Source: Meconema thalassinum (taxonomy: Eukaryota > Arthropoda > Insecta > Orthoptera > Tettigoniidae). From it: a stretch of 64,000 nt of DNA. The stretch lies in assembly GCA_946902985.2 (NCBI GenBank), contig OX336389.2, positions 793,910,979 to 793,974,978 on the forward strand, read 5' to 3'. Below the pieces are notes generated by a model. The model was not told the DNA's origin, did not search any database, and saw only the letters and a program-made list of their open reading frames with translations. A program made the position numbers and the translations under genes. Positions 34,735 to 46,020 of the stretch are shown here, piece after piece. The stretch's first letter is position 1; the number at the start of each line of letters is the position of its first letter.

Positions 34735-36295
34735 CCACTGTTGTCTGGTTTACTCGTTCCTCCGTCAAGTTCTTATCTCTAATCACCTCATTAGTGCATT
34801 CTTCAATGACCCAAGTATTCGCCTCTCTCTCTAGTGGACTTTCTTCCATGTTTAGACCCACATGATTCAACCCCTCAACTTGTTTGAAACTTACAGTGTT
34901 GTTATGTAAGTCAATTACAGCACGAAAATCACAGATAAAGTTGGCTCCCAAAATGATGTTATAATTCATCTTCGGTATGACAAAGAATGTTTGCGAAAAT
35001 ATGTGGTTCAATATTTCCAGGTCTAAATATGCTTGCTGCTTACAACTTATGGGCTTGTCAGGAATGACCCCTCTGACTTTCATTAATGGTACAGGCATAA
35101 TTGGAACAGTTTGTTTACTTCCGATTTCTTTTACCAATACTTCTGTGACTAAGCTCACCTGGCTACCTGTGTCGATTAAGCCTCTCACCCTCATACCTCC
35201 AATATGTGCGTAAATAATCGGCAATTGTCTGATGACATTTTCTCGGTCCTTCACCACTTCCTCCAGGAAATCGTCTGGGAATGCTACCCACTCTTCAATG
35301 TTAGCAACAATCAGCTCTTCCCGCTCCCTGGCTTCCTCCATTTTCAGGCTATCATGTTTTGGTTCATTTGAGGGTTTTTTTAAATCCCGGGACCCATTCG
35401 TTGAGTTCCGCCGGTTGTCATCGCGCCTCTCTTGCTGCCGTAATAAGCTTTCCGCCCCCTCTCCTTGGTGATTATCCGGGCTCTGCCTATTCGCCATTGC
35501 ACGCCCCCACTTCTCTTTCTCCGTCTCTTCGGCGTTTAACAGATCCAAATACTTCTGCGATTCGACGTACCGCTCATCCCAATTGTTGCGATAGTCTCCC
35601 CGATTATCTTGGCGATAGTTCCTCGTGTTGTTCCACCTGCAATCTCCATTCCTTTGGTAAGGTCTACCCTGCCTTTGGTTTCCCCTCCAGTTGGTGTATT
35701 CTCGCTGGTACGTCCATTGATTTTGCTGGTTCTGATTGTTTTGATTATAGTTATCTCGGCGATTTTGAAAATTTCGATTATTCTGGTTGAATTGATTTCG
35801 GCCATCATAGTCTTGCCGTCTCGGTGTAAACTGCGTTCCCGTAGATTGGGTTTTTGTTTGGTTACCCTGGTTGTGACTAGTTTGGTGTCCCTGAACCACT
35901 TCTGCCGTGTTGACACATTCCATATTTCTTCTCCCTGTCTGTGGGCTAACCATACTTGTCTCGTCTAGATGGCGGAGTAACTCTTCAGCCTGCACTGCGG
36001 TCTTAATATTTCCGGCTACTAACAGCTGTTGAATATTCATAGGAAGTTGTTTCCCAATGGTTAGAACCATGTTTTCTTCACTAGGGGGGTCGTCAAAATC
36101 GCGGAATTTAACCAGCTGTTGGCTAAAAAAATCTGAAAATGTGGTAGGATGCGTCCTGTGATATTTTCTAGTATACAGATCCATTCTTAATCCCTGCTGC
36201 AAAGAAGGACTCCAGAACTTCTTTAAGAACGCTTCCCTGAATTGTGCCATGTCGGTGAATGTATATTTAAAACTCAAGAACCAGATTAAGCTCTA
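34628..36295 (-). pseudogene. gag: Gag C-terminal half and aspartic protease (Ty3 copy 2)
   Basis: It begins with the end of the Gag core (SFKYTFTDMAQFREAFLKKF, W) and continues through a CA-like segment into an N/Q/R-rich region (FNQNNRNFQNRRDNYNQNNQ) with no CCHC knuckle. A linker follows, then a retropepsin: LPIIYAHIGG, catalytic LIDTGSQVSLV (DTGS codons 35162-35173, residue 369 of the frame) and NIILGANFICDFRAVIDL. It ends at 34628, about 107 bases after the pol frame has opened. The ATG at 36277 is internal to Gag. Confidence 0.9.
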
Positions 36296-37802
36296 AAAAC
36301 TTTTCCACAAGTCGCAACTGTTTTGCGGGACTGATATGTTGATCGTTAAAATAGTCATCCAGCTGACGTAAAAAGGATTTGGGAGTGGTTCCTGTGTGCT
36401 CCCTGAATTTATCGGGTTTGAAATCATTCCCCCTAATGACCTGAATTACTTGGGCAGGTGCCAAGTCGGGTTGCGGTGTGGACGTCTCTCCCCTGTACTG
36501 TTGGAATGCGTTGCTCGTTAATTTAGGACTTTGACCTCGGCTGTTATCCTCAGCCAACTTCAAGCCCCCGGGACTTCCAATGCTTCCCTGCTTGCCTACT
36601 GCGTTTTCAGCCGAAAATAATGTTGCGTTCTCTAATGACCTGATTTCATTTTTAATTATGAGATCTGTGTGTTCTTGGAGTTTGGATTTTACGTTTTCCT
36701 CCAAAGTCTGCATTCTCGAATTGTATTCACCTAAGCGCTTTAAAATTGTCAGCCTCTCTTCTTTCGTTTCGTTGACCTGCTGCTCCCAATCTCTTCGGAT
36801 CCTGCTCTTCAAACTGCTAATTTTCTCGTCGTTCCTTTCCTGACTCTTCTCTAGCTCCTCTCGTATTTGTTCTTGTGTTTTAACTAATTGTTCTCCGACC
36901 TCTTCTCTTATAACCTGCTGGGTTTTAATTAATTGGTCTTCCAGATTATCCCGATTTTGATTGAGCTGTTCTCCTACCTCTTCTCGTATTACCTCTTGTG
37001 TTTTAACTAATTGTTCTCCGACCTCTTCTCTTATAACCTGCTGGGTTTTAATTAATTGGTCTTCCAAACTTTCACGCAAGTGCACACGTTCTGTTTCTGT
37101 TTTGATCTCAAGTTTATCGATTTCCTTTATTAATTCACGTACGTTGCTGTCGTCTGAATTAATCTGTTGCTGTAATTTATCCTATGTGCTCTTTATTCCC
37201 GCCGTGTTGTTGACGCATGCTGCCTCGATTTGCTTTAATTTATCGGCCACCATTTCATCAAATTGTATGAGTTTATTGTCAAATTTCGCCTCCAACTTTT
37301 TAATCTCACCTAGTTGTTTTGCGTTATTCTCCGCGACCTCATCTGCCAGTTTCTCTACTTCCCTAACACTTTGATTTATGTCATGAGTGATCTTTTCTAA
37401 CTGCTCTGTTTGTACTGTTTGTGTTATCGCCTGTTCTGACAGTTTATGATTCAATTCGTTTAATTGTTTATCAGTGTCCAATTTCTGGACCTGTAATTGG
37501 ACCGTAATGTTCCCGCTCATGTCTTGTAACTGTTTTTCATTATCTAACTTCTGCGCTTGTAATTGGAACGTAATGTTACCGCTCATGTCTTGTAACTGTT
37601 TTTCATTATCTAACTTCTGCGCTTGTAATTGGACCGTAATGTCATTTAACTGCTTATCACTATGCTCACGCTGAATTTCTAACCGTTTATTTAACTGTTT
37701 TTCATTGTCTTCACTTATGTCCTCCTTCATGTTCTTTAACTGTTTTTCCGTTTTCGCGGACATCTGTTCTAACAATCCCTTGATTTCTTCAACACTCGCC
37801 AT
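36267..37802 (-). pseudogene. gag: Gag N-terminal coiled-coil region and Gag core start (Ty3 copy 2)
   Basis: The likely start is the ATG at 37802 (MASVEEIKGLLEQMSAK); an in-frame ATG lies 12 bases upstream at 37814. About 200 residues of heptad-type sequence include near-identical repeats of QAQKLDNEKQLQDMSGNIT. One in-frame TAG (37182-37184) follows, then the same frame continues with a second repeat set: KTQQVIREEVGEQLVKTQEV occurs twice as a block. The core starts with FLRQLDDYFNDQHIS. Near 36290 the frame changes by one base into the frame ending at 34628. The coiled coil suggests a multimerising, elongated Gag. Without the stop it would be one continuous Gag. Confidence 0.88.
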
Positions 37803-38321
37803 CGCACAATACACAAATATAACCAGAGAAAAACAGGGTCATGCACCGAGATTTCAGTCATACACACGCATACATGTCATAATATTTAAACATTACTGAT
37901 TCTAATTTAATAACATTTTCAGTAATCAAAATTTACTGAATAAATTACTCTTATTTCCAAACAACAAAATAACTCCCTAGTGATCTGCTTTTAAATTCCT
38001 AACCAACAGAATTTACGAACAACACTAATTAACCGAAGTTAATTAAATGTCAAATATGAGGCAACACCTTCCTGCTTTGACTGAGTTCAATAATATGCAA
38101 ATCTTCTAATTTTAATGCCTGGCGCCAGAACGAGTTTATAACAAATACAATATCAAATTCTAACCTTGTTCAATATTTCTAACTTTAGGAACTCAGTGAT
38201 TGTACTAATGCACATGGCGGTACAACATCGCCTCAATATACTGAATTTACTTTGCCCGCTTGACCTGGCATCATTTCTCAGCGAAATAAATATGAGATCA
38301 GCGAAGCAACAACAACAACAA
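37803..38321 (-). other. Leader between PBS and gag of the Ty3 element
   Basis: About 0.5 kb of AT-rich non-coding leader, with a CAA-type repeat (AACAACAACAACAA on the plus strand near 38309) close to the PBS. Confidence 0.6.
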
Positions 38322-38339
38322 TCCCCACTTGGGCAGCCA
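38322..38339 (-). promoter_or_regulatory. Primer-binding-site-like sequence
   Basis: On the minus strand TGGCTGCCCAAGTGGGGA starts with the TGG that pairs with a tRNA 3' CCA, 11 bases from the 5' LTR end (38351). Its complement, CCCAC then TTGGGCA, then G, then CCA, has the spacing of a tRNA T-stem, acceptor strand, discriminator and CCA. It resembles a tRNA-Lys 3' end with small differences. The 11-base gap is longer than average for the group. Confidence 0.65.
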
Positions 38340-38350
38340 TTTTTGTTTTA

Positions 38351-41243
38351 TGAACCATTGCAAAGAAGCTTATGAGACTCAGTTTCGGGGGGTGTAACAG
38401 TCCATATCGTAAGTTGTTGTTAAAGCGCTTCATTAACATGCAGGGTAACATATAACAAAATAACATGCAGGAAAAAGTGAAGCCAGGGTTATAACAAATG
38501 AATTTAATGACAGATCATCTATTTACAAAAATGAATTAACAAACAAAACTCCCATAATGACTCCCACTGAATAAATTAAATTTGCCAAAACTAGACAAAT
38601 CTCAGGAGAGATTATTACTCGGACCAAGTGTCCCCCCCAAAAAAATCAACAATAATGACAATGTATGCGCGAGTGCTGTTCTACATGCTTCACGATGAGT
38701 ACAATTGAATGCATGATTCGTCATCATCCGGAATAAACTTTCAGAAGACGAATCCGCATTACTTAGAGCTAGACAGACGCGGGGAACAACTATACAACAC
38801 TTAAAACTAAACCGACACTTCCTATACTTAATATAAACAACACAATAATTTCCGCAAGAAATTGGAATCAAAACTGCCGTAGCAAAACATTACTGCCTAA
38901 AAATTAGGACTTCTCACAAATCAACACAAGTAAGTTAACACGTGACCTACAAAAGAAATACACATATGACCGCCGTCATTTTTACGAGGATAATACCACT
39001 ACACCACACGGGTGTCACACACTAACTTACATGAACTGAGTCGTAGAACAAATCACTAGGCTCAAAGCCAACATTTACATCATTAACACAATATTCCATC
39101 CATACGACATGCAATAATCCGTCACAAACATGGCGAACTCCCGAATTAATTATGGTTCAAAATAACCATCACAAAGAACAGGTTTGCTAAATGAAAGCTT
39201 AAAGGGGCCAGTCGGACAACAGGACTGCCTAACAAAATAAGTCACCAGGCTAGACGGGCGATTCGTGGAACATCTGCATATCTGTCAACCCACGTGTCAA
39301 AATAACCTCGACCTCCCAAGGCACGGGATCGAGTCTCGAAGAAGCGTGCCCCAAAGCACAATAATACGTGTGTGTGTGTCAGAACAAAAATATATCTCAG
39401 CATTTCCCCTAGGAAATCCAAGAATCAGCATATGGACAAGGAACAGTGGTCTCCTCGGAGCACCCAGCCCTTCCATCAAAATACAACAACAACAAATATG
39501 AGGGCGGTAGGACCTCTACCCCTCTTCACGTAGAATCAAAACACACACGTGACACAATAACACACACAGAATCACACGTATGGGTTTGACAGATCCTGAA
39601 ATAAAATGACGTAAATATTTTCCACCTGCTGGCGCCTCCGTTCTATGCCTGTGACTATCGAACCTGAAAAGGACTCAAAAAATCAAAAAAAATAGAACTA
39701 AGGTGTTCTACAATTACATCTTAATTTGTTGCGCTCGGCAACCCTAATATGAATAATAACCTGTTCAGCAAATATCTTACAGTAATTACCTCCCTTTCCT
39801 ATCAAAAAAATATGAACTTTAATAAAGCACCACTTATCGAACGTAACGGGTTTCGCATTCGAATGGATAAAAATCACGTACACGCGCCGTGTATACTAAA
39901 TATGACTCCAAAGAAAAATACTACACAACAAACAACTTTGGCCACGCGCCAACGTACATTTAAAACATTTAGTGTCGGTGCAAGAAAAACAATCTAAAAC
40001 AAGAAAAAGAAGAAAATGAACTATTTACAAAGTTCCCCCGCCGTATCTAACTACATATTGAATAATCAATTTTTGTACATCACCGTATCAGCTTGTAGAA
40101 CATATAACTTCCATCTCGGCTCATTTTCCTACGGGAAATTAGCCCTCCATCGTTGTCTTCGTAGAAGCGTTGGACATCACTCCGGCTCCTGACCACACGT
40201 CGGACATCTTGGTGTAGTCTCCTCGACAGAAAAGTTCAATGTTATTATAAATTGCCTGGCTATAATCGCTTGTGAGTTACTAATTTCGCCCACGATTGTC
40301 CTATGCGATTAATCAACGAAGACTATCCCTAGCTCTCGCTTACACACGCACAATACAACACTTGAAAAAAATACAATAAAAATTTACATGAACTATACAC
40401 TTCAAACCCATCGTCACTGGCTTGACAATACAAGTTTTAAATCTGACCCTTCTCGCAGTCGTTATCTCGCTCGGTAATCTCTACTGCTCTTGTGAACCTC
40501 CGCTCGCGTTGAGCGCTAATTGGAATGTTACTCAAGTCTTGCCCCTAAGAGCTGAAAATAGTTGTCTTCAAATAAAGTAGAGTTTTAAAATCACCACGCA
40601 AACTGGCGTGAAGTTAGCTCACCAGAGCTCAATACGGTTGACATCGAATAATATTAGAGCTTTAAAAATCACTACGCAAACTGGCGTGAAGTTAGCTCCC
40701 CAGAGCTCAAACAGTATTACTCCGAAACAGCGTCTCGTCGATCAATTTATTGGAAACTGACAGAGTGAGGAGGAGTGGGGTGAATTAAGAAAAATTTTCT
40801 AGAGTTTTCATCTCACACACATGGGACTAGTGTCAATCTTCATCATTTAATTCAAACGTCTCAACGCACTCTTGCGGAGATAATTCGGATCGGCGGTTCT
40901 TTAGATAATCAATTCCGCGCGCTTTTTACCAGTGATGCCACCCATCGCGTGGTTTTGGCTTGGTCTCTCCTGATTGGGTGATTCAATCGTAGGTCGGTTG
41001 CAAGGAAACTCGTGACCATCCCCTTATGACTCCAATTCTGGTGCATGTTGTTACACAATTTGGCCTTGAACTCAGCTTACCCGGCTGTCCTCAAGAATAG
41101 CTACCAAGCTCTGCTTCTGTGGCAATCATTGCTACACGCTAACTTGCCTTCCTCTTTGTCAACTTCCACAAGTACTGCCTGGGCCGCAGTAATAATAATA
41201 ATAAATCATGAATACTTATTTATCGCAGATTAATAAGGGTTCA
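38351..41243 (-). repeat. 5' LTR of the Ty3 element (intact, 2893 bp)
   Basis: It has TGAACC..GGTTCA ends and is about 98.6% identical by eye to the other LTR once the nested insert there is ignored. It contains the empty site for the 864-bp solo LTR. At 2.9 kb this is far above the 0.2-1 kb usual for Ty3/gypsy LTRs. Promoter and polyadenylation sites could not be placed with confidence. Confidence 0.95.
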
Positions 41244-41247
41244 ATTC

Positions 41248-41923
41248 CTTGTAGTACAGTGACATATACATAATCAATAAATAAATAAGAGCCTGTATAA
41301 AAAATTAAAAATATGACACGCTTCAACAAAAAGAAAACTCAAAAAGTGGCGTTCCCAAAGGAATTCCCATCACGCTGCGAATGCGAAATCGTCAATGACG
41401 TATCGGGGACAGTATCCTGTGAATATTTTCCGAATTAAGTTAGTTAGTTTTGTCGTTTTATCAACAGTCATGATAATATTATACACAACAATATCCATTA
41501 ATATATCGTCAAGTAAGTAACGAAATACATATAACATATCATGTAGCCTATGCTCTGTGATTCGAAGTTTGAATCACAGTGGTCACAGTGACCCGTCTTG
41601 AGTTATTTTATTTTCCGGGAACTTTTATTTTTCATACTCACGCAATGCAAAACACCCGGAAATCCTAGCCAAAATTTTGTATTATATACCAAATTATCCC
41701 AAGGTATATTTAATATTAAATTGTTAAATCGTTATCATATTAATGAGTATTTGCAATTATTTGAATTATTTCTATTGATTAATAAAATTGATTCATTTAT
41801 GAAATATACATTTCTTCTGAGGATTATGAAAAAATGGAACTAAAGAACAGTCACTACAATGAATTGCGGTACGGTATGGTAAAAGCGTAGAAAGAGAGAG
41901 AAAGTGTAGAAGACTAAGTTTTA
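41248..41923. other. AT-rich flank without a supported gene
   Basis: No family motif was seen. This is the sequence next to the Ty3 insertion site. Confidence 0.45.
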
Positions 41924-42040
41924 GATAACAAAATCGAAGGAAGTGACCCAATAGACATAGAGGAACTCAATACACTTTTGAAATTCTTCAAAAATAGAAA
42001 AGACCCAGGATTAGATATGATATTAATTATTTCGGCTCTG
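41924..42040 (+). pseudogene. LINE reverse transcriptase fingers fragment
   Basis: The frame reads DPIDIEELNTLLKFFKNRKD then PGLD, the fingers motif (NRKxPGxDG) that opens many non-LTR RT domains. It degrades into stops soon after. It may belong to the same element as 44123-44560. Confidence 0.6.
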
Positions 42041-42440
42041 ACATAATTAATTCCAGTAAACAAAACCACAGATTTTGAGTGGCAAAAAAGACATTGCACA
42101 TAGCTGCTCCGTGGAAACAAGGGATAGATTGCGAAATCTTGGTGCCTGACAATCGGAATTTTTAAGCCCCTACACAAAACAAAGGAGAGCACCTGTTTCC
42201 TGCCTGCCACGCAGTACGAAGATTCTCTCAGATGCAGCCTTGAGCGACAGAAACTTCCCTCACAGGGGAAATGGGTAGTGCAAGAAAGAGAAGGATACTG
42301 CGGAACGTGAGACAGAGGAAGGTAGCCACGCCCATTTATGACGTCAAACGTATCTAAAATACGATCCCGATTTCACTGAAGTACGGGAATGCAATTAAAT
42401 TGTGGCAAATAAGTTATAGATGTGTGCGGACCCATGGAAA

Positions 42441-42496
<56 letters not shown>
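42441..42496. repeat. (AAT)n microsatellite
   Basis: About 18 uninterrupted AAT units, probably the tail of a SINE or LINE. The poly-Ile frame across it is not a gene. Confidence 0.9.
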
Positions 42497-42714
42497 TGTA
42501 TGGACATGAGGAATATTTGTGCCAGCCCGTAACCTTTCGCATTCAAGACAAATCACAGATGCATGGCAAGTCATTTGACCAAGGGGGTTACCCCATTCCC
42601 GCGTGGGCCTACATAGGCCTAGACGCAATGGTCGTAATTAATAAACCTACGATCGGATTTGAGATCCACACACATGAATGAACTCTCCGATATGTATGCT
42701 TCCTGTTGAGCTAT

Positions 42715-44122
42715 GTCTCACGTCTAGGAGTGAACTAGTATAACATTTTGCAAAACATCCGCCTTGGCGAGTGAATTAGCACCATGCCAGGAAGATATGC
42801 CTCCACCAAGGGGAGAACAAGAATACAGGTTAATGACCGTGCAAGAAATGCAATCGCAAATGTGCCATTCTGGTCCATTAATAACCGGTGTAATCGCCAG
42901 ACTGTTGAATGCAGGTATGCAAACGAGCATGCATTGTGTCGTACAGGTGCCGGAAGATAGTTTGTGAGATCGAGTTCCATGCCTGTTGTACTTGGTCGGT
43001 CAACATAGGGACAGTTGATGCCGGTTGTGAACGACGTTGGAGGTGTCGTCTAATGATGTCCCATACGTGCTCGATTGGGGACAGATTGGGGGATTGAGCA
43101 GGTCAAGGCAACATGCTGACACTCTGTAGAGCACGTTGGGTTACAACAGTGGCATGGGGACGTGCGTTATCCTGTTGGAAAACACCCCCGGGAATGCTGT
43201 TCAGAAATGGCAGCACAACAGGTCGAACCACCTGACGGACTTAAACATCTGTAGTCAGGGTGCTTAGGGTAACCACGAGAGTGCTCGTGCTAACATAGGA
43301 AATTGCTCCCCAGACCATAACGCTCGGTGTAGGTCCATTGTGTCGACATCGCAGACAGTTGGTATGAAGGCTCTAATCTGGCCTCCTTCTAACCAACACA
43401 CGGCCAGCACTGGCACCAAGGCAGAATCAGCTTTCATCGGAAAACACAACGGACCTCCACTCCATCCTCCAATAAGCTATCGCTTGACACCACTGCAGTC
43501 GCAGACGGAGGCAGTTTGGGGTAAATGGAAATCACGCCGAATGGCATCTGGCTCAGAGCTGTCCTTCAAGTAACCGATTTCAAACAGTTCGTTGCGTCAG
43601 TGTAGTGCCAATGACGAATGAATTGCTGCTACAGACGCAGTCCGATGTGCCAAAGTCATACTCCGAATATGGTGGACTCCCTCTCGGTGATGCCACGGGG
43701 ATGTCCGGAGCCCGGTCTTCTTGAGACCGTGCCTTCTCGTGACCATTGCTGCCAACACGCTTGCACAGTGGAGACATTCCTGCCAAGTCGCTCTGCAATA
43801 GCGCGGAAGGAAAATCCACCTTTACGTATCATAATTACACAGCCTCGTTGAAACGCAGTGAGCTGTTGATACTGGTCTCTTCGTCTTCGTAAAGGAATTC
43901 TTGACCCACTCATAGTCACTCCGTCCAATCTCGCAGGTAACTAATGTTCTCGCACAGTACAGCCCGTATTTAAAGCAAACCTTATGTGCAACGTAAGGGC
44001 CCGCTAACCGTCACGCTAATGCTATTTGCGGGAAATTTGAATCACGTCATCTTTCAGATGTGTATACACACCTACCAACGTTCGTTAATCTAGCACAACC
44101 CCTTTTTGGTGTTGGGATATTT
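42715..44122 (-). pseudogene. Tc1/mariner-like transposon relic
   Basis: The minus-strand frame from 43928 has a helix-turn-helix start: LTAFQRGCVIMIRKGGFSFR, AIAERLGRNVSTVQACWQQW, then REGTVSRRPGSGHPR. Further along, in broken frames, are GGVFQQDNARPHA and NLSPIEHVWDIIRRHLQ, the second and third catalytic motifs of Tc1-like DDE transposases. Stops and frame changes are frequent. The right end (CGTTCGTTAATCTAGCACAA, 44078-44121) recurs alone at 19791-19833. The left end is not identified. Confidence 0.8.
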
Positions 44123-44560
44123 GTATTTAAATGATATAATTAGGAAATGGAAGATAAATGTTCACCCTAGAATAAAATTGAGAAAGAATATGTACATAAA
44201 TACTATGCTCATTGAAGACTGTCAATTTATCCTGCTGGATGACGTATTCAAACTTCAGAAATCTTTATATGTGTTAAATACTATTTGTAAAAGTTACAAT
44301 TTGCACATTTCTATACAGAAAACAAAAGTTCGGCATGCCAAGGGAAATACCCTATCAGAATTAAGTTATTCATTGACACTTAACCAATAGATCAAGTCTG
44401 AAGATTCACTCATCTTGGTTGTGATTTATATTTTGAAGATGATAACGTAGTGAAGATTAAGTATCGACGATTTCAATGTATGTCTGAAATAATTCGAACA
44501 CTGAAGGGCAAAATACGAGAAGAGGCTCAACTTAAATTCTACGTTGCCCAGGTGGCACCT
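44123..44560 (+). pseudogene. LINE reverse transcriptase palm and thumb fragment
   Basis: The frame reads YLNDIIRKWKINVHPRIKLR, then INTMLIEDCQFILLDD where FADD of an active RT would stand, then LYVLNTICKSYNLHISIQKT and KV. In another frame THLGCDLYFEDDNVVKIKYR and FQCMSEIIRTLKGKIREEAQ follow. The order matches non-LTR RTs. The catalytic ADD has become EDC, so it is dead. It begins exactly where the Tc1-like end stops. Confidence 0.72.
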
Positions 44561-44636
44561 GCCAATTATTAGGCTCAGTTGTATTCACGTTGCTACTAGT
44601 TCAGTTTAGACTCAATCTCTATTGTTGTTAAATCAT

Positions 44637-44912
44637 CTTGGTCATCATCCCCGTGTAGTTGGGTGTGTGTTGAATTTTTCTGATAACCTGTATTAATGTG
44701 ATGACTGTAGTAATATGTGTAGCTGTATTAGGGTCAAGGATGGGGCAGGTATCCCGGAACTTCAAATAAGGTACCACCCTGGCATGTTCATGGAGGGAGT
44801 GTGGAAAACCCCGGGTAAATACCACGCTCAGAATAGCCAGTTGCCAGTGCTGGGATTCCAACCTACGATCTCCGGGCTTGTTGAATCTGCCCGCGTGCTC
44901 GAGTTGCAAGAT
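44637..44912 (-). repeat. SINE family D, head type 2, reversed
   Basis: The reverse complement shows a tRNA-like head with the B-box region GGTTGGAATCCC, then GGCTATTCTGAGCGTGG, and the shared tail ATCAGAAAAATTCAACACAC with CAACTACACGGGGATGA. Confidence 0.65.
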
Positions 44913-45289
44913 TAAGCAAGCACGGCAATAATTCTATTACTTTCCTCGTTAACGACCGGCGACTCAAACGTTAGGCAGTAGCTCGCGCCGACAATATACA
45001 TTGTTCAGTGCTGACCAATAGCTAATGGTTCTTGACCAATGATATGATTGCTCTATTTCTCCACGTGGTGTCCAGAGTCTGGTCCTGACTGTCGGCTCGC
45101 TTTTCAGGTCTCCAGTGTTGCACAGGTACACGTAGCTTGCTCTCAATGGCTATGATGGAGTGCTGAGAAATATGTGTTTCGAGCTGTGTCACCCAGACAA
45201 GAAATGTAAACAAACCTGCCAAACTAGGTTTCAAAGGCGAGCTCGTCTATAATGAGCTGTTTACTGTTGTATCATTTGAGGGGCTTGGA

Positions 45290-45625
45290 CATCATGATCA
45301 TTTAACCCCGTGTATTTGGGTGTGTATGTATGTGTTGAATTCTTCTCTGAGAAGCTGTGTTATTGCGATATCTGTATTAATGTGCGTATTTGTAATTTAG
45401 GCTAGGATCAGCAAGGAGGGGGCCGTGGCCTTAAGTTAGATATTTCCATGCATTAGAAGTGGAGGAAGAAAGAAAAACCGCTTCCAGGATGGCTGAGCTG
45501 GGAATCAAACCCACCTCTACTCATGTTTGCCCCACGTGGCTGAGTGTGCCCCGCTCCAGCCCTCAGACCAGAATTAAATTTCTTGGCAGAGTCGGGAATC
45601 GAAGCCGGACTTCTGGGGCGACAGG
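45290..45625 (-). repeat. SINE family D, head type 1, reversed
   Basis: On the reverse strand it has the B box GGCTTCGATTCCC, then GACTCTGCCAAGAAATTTAA, CTCAGCCATCCTGG, GGCCACGGCCCCCTCC and the family D tail with ACACACCCAAATACACGGGG. Parallel copies are at 47337-47735 and 52965-53345. Confidence 0.65.
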
Positions 45626-46020
45626 GTCGTTAATGAAGAATGTGAGAGAACTATACGCCACGAGACAATCTAGATCTCTCCTTGTATCTAACGCTGCTCA
45701 AGCGGATACTCAATTAATATGTAACGGTTTAGTAGAAAGGGACATATACACATTTAAGTTAGATGTAAATGACTGCCTTCAGCTAATGAATCATGTAATG
45801 CACAAAGTGAGAAGCATACATGTAATGCTCAATACACAGTGGTGGTTCCCCTACTGGTGTTAAAATTGTCGATTTACGAGAACCAACGATCCTCGGGCAC
45901 GTCATAGGAAGCTATCCGCGGAAAAGACAGTTTACGGTTTTCTCTATGAGCCACCAGATAACACACCTACGACATGTCGATGGTCATTACGATTTTTAAC
46001 CGATTTCCATTTATGTTAAA
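45626..46020. other. Stretch without a supported gene
   Basis: The continuing open frame to 45863 has no recognised domain. Nothing else was noted. Confidence 0.4.

Larger units (their letters stand above)
27844..41243 (-). mobile_element. Complete Ty3/gypsy retrotransposon with about 2.89-kb LTRs (copy 2)
   Basis: Both LTRs begin TGAACC and end GGTTCA on the plus strand (27844-31603 and 38351-41243). The 4-bp target duplication ATTC is present at 27840-27843 and 41244-41247. The length is 13.4 kb including a nested solo LTR. The minus-strand order is 5' LTR, PBS-like site, leader, coiled-coil Gag, Gag core, protease, RT, RNase H, integrase, short 3' region and 3' LTR. There is no env frame. 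By eye the LTRs differ at about 40 places over 2.89 kb (about 1.4%), so insertion is fairly recent. Gag has one in-frame stop, and the frame changes three times along gag-pol. Confidence 0.96.
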
